Source of the DNA: Verrucomicrobiota bacterium
GTDB lineage: Bacteria > Verrucomicrobiota > Verrucomicrobiia > Methylacidiphilales > JBCCWR01
DNA length: 64,000 bases
Assembly: GCA_039192515.1 (NCBI GenBank)
Contig: JBCCXA010000001.1
Coordinates: 124,001 to 188,000, forward strand
Reading direction: 5' to 3'
A program made the position numbers and the translations under genes. Below are positions 60,306 through 64,000 of this stretch, in pieces. Each line of letters begins with the position of its first letter. Within the stretch, counting starts at the first letter, position 1. Under the pieces are notes generated by a model. That model made no database searches. It was not told the DNA's origin and saw nothing but the letters and a program-made list of their open reading frames with translations.

Positions 60306-61201
60306 AATTCTCTTTCCTCAAAAATTAGTGCGGAGAGAACGAGCATAATAGAAATATATAAAGCAGAATACCATAAGACATCGAAACAGGCTTTCCAAGG
60401 TAGATACTTTCCTAAAATCACATCGTCAATTAAGTTATAGATCTCAAAATCAGGGATAATCCACCCAACGACAGCAATAAATAGCAGTTTCAAAGCATTG
60501 CTGGTTAAGTCATTGTAGAGCCAGTGCATTTTGGCCAAGTATTGCAGGTGGCCGATAAACATAATTAAAAGTGTATTCCAAACTATAAATGCTGTGGATG
60601 TAGCAAAAGTAGAGAAAAAAACTGCGATAACTGTGATCACACACAGCTTTGCCCAAACCAGTAAGAGTGCTAAGAATAATCCCGAGTCTCTACTCTCTGA
60701 TTGAATTGAATGGATGTAATCACGCATGGGTTCAGGAAAGTCCGAGTAGGAGCCGGTTAACCAAGTGAAAAAACCAATTTGTTGTCTGAAACAGAGTTCC
60801 ATAGCTTCCTGGCTGAGCAAGACCAGATATATAATGACTGCTAGTGAAACAGTGACTAGCGTAATCAAGCATACCAATCCAAGATATTTTCCAATCACAT
60901 ACTCAAACCGCCAAATAGGCTTACTTAGAGTTGTGTAAATAGTCTTTTTTTCAATTTCGCCAGGGATCAGTTGAGCCGTGGACAGAAGAGAAATAACCAG
61001 ACCGGTTAAACTCAGTCCAGCATACCCGATATCTTTTAACAATTTAAAGCGATCCATTTGGACACTTAGGTCGGAGATAAATAGTGAACTGAATATAAAG
61101 ACTATTCCCACAAGCAAAATTAAATGTAAAACCCTCTGGCGGAGTGATTCTGTCAGGGTATTTTCCGCTATCGTCATGATGCGCAGAAAGCTGCTACTCA
61201 T
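60302..61201 (-). CDS. ABC-2 type transporter permease
   Basis: A 299-residue protein with six or seven hydrophobic spans and an EKKTIYTTLSKPIWRFEYVIGK coupling segment, characteristic of ABC-2 permeases. Its start overlaps the end of the ATPase gene by four bases and its end overlaps the TPR gene. A transporter of this type could export a polysaccharide, lipid or drug; nothing decides which. Confidence 0.87.
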   Translation of the reverse strand: MSSSFLRIMTIAENTLTESLRQRVLHLILLVGIVFIFSSLFISDLSVQMDRFKLLKDIGYAGLSLTGLVISLLSTAQLIPGEIEKKTIYTTLSKPIWRFEYVIGKYLGLVCLITLVTVSLAVIIYLVLLSQEAMELCFRQQIGFFTWLTGSYSDFPEPMRDYIHSIQSESRDSGLFLALLLVWAKLCVITVIAVFFSTFATSTAFIVWNTLLIMFIGHLQYLAKMHWLYNDLTSNALKLLFIAVVGWIIPDFEIYNLIDDVILGKYLPWKACFDVLWYSALYISIMLVLSALIFEEREL

Positions 61202-62097
61202 GACTTGGAGTCTTTCTTTACCAGATCAACAAAGAGATCTTCTAGGTTTTGTCGTGTCCTAGAAATAGTAATATTTTTTGCCCCCTTGTTCTCTAAGGTG
61301 TGAGTTATTTGCTTTATGGCATCGGCATCAAGACCTTGAAAGGTTATTTGATGTTGATTTCGGTCTTCTAGCATTTCTGCTAGACTACCTTCTGCAAGTT
61401 TTTTTCCACGTTCAAGAATGACGACATGGTCGGCTACATCCTCTACTTGCTCAAGTATATGGGAAGAGAATATGATTGTCTTCCCATCTTCTTTAAGTCT
61501 GAGGATCAAGTCGCGGATTCGTTTAGCGCCGATTGGGTCTACCCCGGCCGTTGGTTCGTCTAGGAGTAATAATTTCGGATCATGAAGTAGCGCTTGGGCT
61601 ATGCCGATTCTTTGGAGCATGCCTTTAGAATAATTTTTTACAACTCGCTTGGCAGCATATTCTAGTTCAATAAGTGCTAATAAATAGTTTATCTTTTGAT
61701 TGAGATGCTTTCCATGTAAGCCGCCAAGCTTTCCATAGTATTGCAACAACTCTTCTCCTGTTAGAAAGTTTGGGAAGTAGGGGTTTTCAGGTAAAAAGCC
61801 GATTTCTATCTTAGCGGCCACAGAGCCGGCAGGATGACCCCAAACTCTAACCTCCCCTTCAGTCGCCTTAGTTAGTCCTAAAAGGAGTTTCATGGTGGTG
61901 CTTTTTCCAGATCCATTGGGACCTAGGAGGCCTAGTACCTCACCTTGCCTGATTTGAAGGTCTAGATTTTCTAGTGCTACCACTTGTCTTCCTGCTCTTT
62001 TCCATCTCAGCTTGAATAACTTTCTAACACCAACGAGCTGAGCAGCCAGAGGGCTCTTTTCATTTGTAGCTTTTGAGGACTGGTTAGACTTTGTCAT
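61198..62097 (-). CDS. ABC transporter ATP-binding protein
   Basis: A 299-residue ATPase with Walker A GPNGSGKST, Q-loop in GFLPENPYFPN, signature YSKGMLQRIGIAQAL, Walker B LLLLDEPTAGVD and H-loop FSSHI. The C-terminal 70 residues (after LEDRNQH) are an accessory domain as in CcmA/DRR-type ATPases. It forms the transporter with the overlapping permease gene. Acylphosphatase lies 11 bases upstream. Confidence 0.95.
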   Translation of the reverse strand: MTKSNQSSKATNEKSPLAAQLVGVRKLFKLRWKRAGRQVVALENLDLQIRQGEVLGLLGPNGSGKSTTMKLLLGLTKATEGEVRVWGHPAGSVAAKIEIGFLPENPYFPNFLTGEELLQYYGKLGGLHGKHLNQKINYLLALIELEYAAKRVVKNYSKGMLQRIGIAQALLHDPKLLLLDEPTAGVDPIGAKRIRDLILRLKEDGKTIIFSSHILEQVEDVADHVVILERGKKLAEGSLAEMLEDRNQHQITFQGLDADAIKQITHTLENKGAKNITISRTRQNLEDLFVDLVKKDSKS

Positions 62098-62108
62098 AGG
62101 GTGCGAAC

Positions 62109-62381
62109 TTATTTGGCAATTTCAAAGCCACGTATGCTCATATCAAAATCTGTCTGATGCTCTTCCACTTTTTTAATGAACCCATTTAAATGGCTATTTT
62201 GAATATCTAGCTTCATGGCCTTGACCTCAGCGTTATCTCCTTGTATTAGGCATTCGACTCGACCATCCATCAAATTTCTAACATAACCGCTAACCTCAAA
62301 TCCGGAAGCTATTTGCTTAACCGAATATCTAAAGCCCACACCCTGAACGTGTCCCGTGTAAAAAATCTGCGCTGCTACCAT
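62109..62381 (-). CDS. acyP: acylphosphatase
   Basis: A 90-residue acylphosphatase with the signature [11 protein letters not shown] (catalytic R18) and VRNLMDG (catalytic N36). It hydrolyses carboxyl-phosphate bonds of small acyl phosphates. It is the first gene of the minus-strand operon that carries the ABC transporter. Length and both catalytic residues are normal. The 130 bases upstream, between it and the divergent gene at 62.5 kb, should hold the operon promoter. Confidence 0.94.
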   Translation of the reverse strand: MVAAQIFYTGHVQGVGFRYSVKQIASGFEVSGYVRNLMDGRVECLIQGDNAEVKAMKLDIQNSHLNGFIKKVEEHQTDFDMSIRGFEIAK

Positions 62382-62513
62382 GAGATCTTTTTACCCTATT
62401 TATTCATGGAGAATCAATCTGTGAGTTGAGGCATTATGCACCTTTTAGATTGGTCGGTTTATATCAAAACTCACTTGTATAGTGAACTAAACTGACTATT
62501 TTATACATATAGC

Positions 62514-63053
62514 ATGAATTACCAACCTTCTGATATTCCTCCGTCAGCTAAAACACCATATGAAGCTCGAGAGCAAGCTTACAGGATCGAGACGATGAAG
62601 CTTTACGGTATAATAGCGGGTGGGGTTATTTTACTTATATTGACGGCGTGGTTTTTTACAAGTGCCTCACTCAAGCAAAGTAAGATATCACGCCAAGAGT
62701 CTGAAATCGGTGAATTAAAAGCAGAAGTAACCAAACTAAAGGAAGATTTAAATGCCAGTGATGAGAAGAGCCGCGAATTAGCTACCTCAGAATCACAAAC
62801 TAAGCGTAAGTATAAAGATTTAGTTGATCAATTGGATGAGAAGCAAAGAATGATCGATCATCAAAAAAAGCTAGCAAGCGCAGCTAAGGAAGATCTAAAT
62901 ACTGAAAAAGAAAATCTAAAAGCGCTTCAAGAAGAGCTGGAAGAAAAAATGAAAGTATTACAGGAAGAATTCGATTCTTATAGAAAGAAGATGGAGGATG
63001 AAATCGAAAAGAAAAATATCGAGATTGAAGAGATTAAGAGGTCACTTGGTTAA
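62514..63053 (+). CDS. membrane-anchored coiled-coil protein
   Basis: A 179-residue protein with a hydrophilic N-terminus, one span (about 31-49) and then a long charged coiled coil (about 55-178) rich in Lys and Glu. No catalytic motif. It is six bases upstream of the Nif3-type gene. In other bacteria a coiled-coil zinc-ribbon protein is often next to Nif3; here the ribbon is missing and a membrane span is present. Function unknown. Confidence 0.77.
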   Translation: MNYQPSDIPPSAKTPYEAREQAYRIETMKLYGIIAGGVILLILTAWFFTSASLKQSKISRQESEIGELKAEVTKLKEDLNASDEKSRELATSESQTKRKYKDLVDQLDEKQRMIDHQKKLASAAKEDLNTEKENLKALQEELEEKMKVLQEEFDSYRKKMEDEIEKKNIEIEEIKRSLG

Positions 63054-63059
63054 TGGACT

Positions 63060-63818
63060 ATGTCGGTAGCATTAGATGACATTGTCTCAGATGCTGAGTC
63101 TCTGCTAGATCATAAAAATATTGTCGACTGGTCCGGAGCGAAAAACGGCCTTCAAGTAGCCAACAATGGAGTAATCACGAAAATCGGTGCAGCTGTTGAT
63201 GTTCATACCATGACCATCGAGAAAGCAATTGAAGAGCAGGTTGATTTTCTAATCGTGCATCACGGACTTTTCTGGAACGATATCACGCCTATTGTAGATA
63301 CAAGTTACCTGAAGTTAAAATTGCTACTGGATCATAATGTCGCACTTTTCAGTTCTCATTTGCCTCTGGATCTGCACCCCACTATTGGAAATAATGCCAT
63401 TATAGCACGCAAATTAGGGTTGAAATCAAAGAGTCGGTTTGGTCAAGCCAAGGGCCAGACCATAGGCTTTCGTGGTACTCTCTCCCTTACTCGCTCTGCA
63501 TTGGTTACGAAACTTGCCGAGATACTTGGGCATAAACCAACGCTCTTAGCCGGTGGCCCAGAGAATATCAAACAGATTGGAGTTGTAAGCGGTGGAGCAG
63601 GAAATGATCTGATTGAGGCCGCAGAAGATGGGCTAGATACCTTTATATCCGGAGAAGGCTCACATTGGACCTTCGGCGCTGCCATGGACCATGGCATTAA
63701 TGTGATATACGGCGGTCACTATGCTACAGAAGTATTTGGAGTACAAGCTTTAGCGGATAAATTAAGCAAAAAGTTTCGTCTTCCCTGCACTTTTATTTCA
63801 TGTCCATCGGGACTTTAG
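63060..63818 (+). CDS. Nif3-like dinuclear metal-centre protein
   Basis: A 252-residue Nif3/YbgI protein. Metal ligands occur in FLIVHHGLFW, SSHLPLDLHP, and the late SGEGSHWTF and GGHYATEVFG. These proteins bind two metals; some annotations call them GTP cyclohydrolase I type 2, a role not generally accepted. The function is unresolved. It follows the coiled-coil gene by six bases and probably shares its transcript. Confidence 0.93.
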   Translation: MSVALDDIVSDAESLLDHKNIVDWSGAKNGLQVANNGVITKIGAAVDVHTMTIEKAIEEQVDFLIVHHGLFWNDITPIVDTSYLKLKLLLDHNVALFSSHLPLDLHPTIGNNAIIARKLGLKSKSRFGQAKGQTIGFRGTLSLTRSALVTKLAEILGHKPTLLAGGPENIKQIGVVSGGAGNDLIEAAEDGLDTFISGEGSHWTFGAAMDHGINVIYGGHYATEVFGVQALADKLSKKFRLPCTFISCPSGL

Positions 63819-63903
63819 CAGTGCTTCATTTGAAAAAAATTTAAGATCTAGGCGTTGCAAGCTTGCCCGCAGCAATTATTTTGCTTATTACATAGTGACG
63901 TTT

Positions 63904-64000
63904 ATGAAAATGAGAACACTAAGTTTAGTCTTTGTCTGTTTACTAGCACTCTCTTTACAAGCTTGTAACAATAGGTCACACTCCAATTCAGTTTATTATG
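63904..64000 (+). CDS. lipoprotein, truncated by window end
   Basis: The first 32 codons of a gene that runs off the window. The signal peptide ends in the lipobox LQAC (Cys near 21), then Asn-Asn-Arg, so it is a lipoprotein. An Asn at +2 gives no Asp-type inner-membrane retention signal. The rest is not visible, so no function can be given. Confidence 0.65.
   Translation, partial: MKMRTLSLVFVCLLALSLQACNNRSHSNSVYY

Overview
The window is about 64 kb of moderately AT-rich, gene-dense bacterial chromosome. No rRNA, tRNA, CRISPR array, intact insertion sequence or phage module was seen. LpxK, a GT9 heptosyltransferase-type enzyme, lipoproteins and a SurA-like isomerase point to a Gram-negative envelope. 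McsB next to ClpC, a DUF5069-like protein, secreted sulfatases (one fused to a YHYH domain) and a homing-endonuclease-associated repeat protein together suggest the PVC superphylum, most likely a Verrucomicrobiota lineage. That placement is an inference from gene content, not a measured phylogeny.

Layout. 36-6278 is a BatA/VWA-type operon (membrane protein, DUF58, two large VWA membrane proteins). 6295-12580 is signalling and regulation: an HDOD protein, a small HD-GYP-type N-domain protein, a CheY, a stand-alone RNase III-like domain, a receiver with no normal start codon, a WYL regulator, a lipase-like hydrolase with no normal start codon, and a hybrid histidine kinase. 12577-16242 holds small genes and two decayed genes (a metallophosphoesterase with three frameshifts and a MarC remnant). 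16272-25654 is mostly housekeeping: lpxK, a HAD phosphatase, Nudix, nagZ, pterin dehydratase, SDR, a voltage-sensor ion channel and polA. 25796-35755 holds an MsbA-like exporter, SulP transporter, YugP-type protease, TauE permease, metF, a LOG protein, a leaderless L,D-transpeptidase, a HAD-Nudix fusion coupled to folB, a lone cyclic-nucleotide-binding domain and an ogt-type methyltransferase. 35752-40057 is clpC and mcsB with a divergent Rrf2 regulator, followed by a SWIM/SNF2 ATPase.

44486-49820 is the accessory part. It has a stand-alone Abi_C (abortive infection) protein, small unknown proteins, a doubly frameshifted STM3941-family gene, a sulfatase of different composition, a degenerate repeat shared with 18.5 kb, an ankyrin protein and 740 bases of unexplained sequence. 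49821-53683 is a three-gene unit (sulfatase-YHYH fusion, MORN protein, SCO1/SenC). 53969-63818 returns to core functions: a PPIase lipoprotein, a U32 protein coupled to a ferredoxin, a four-repeat HNH-associated protein, and a six-gene minus-strand operon (acylphosphatase, ABC ATPase, ABC permease, TPR protein, phosphoesterase, heptosyltransferase). The window ends with a Nif3-type protein and a truncated lipoprotein gene.

The strongest leads are the HAD-Nudix fusion translationally coupled to folB, which could supply the missing dephosphorylation steps of folate synthesis. Next is a McsB-ClpC phosphoarginine module with conserved recognition residues but no ctsR or mcsA nearby. The sulfatase-YHYH/MORN/SCO operon and a set of recurring post-stop spacer motifs in the accessory region also deserve attention. 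Several genes are visibly decaying, and in the two plus-strand cases every frame step is of the same sign.
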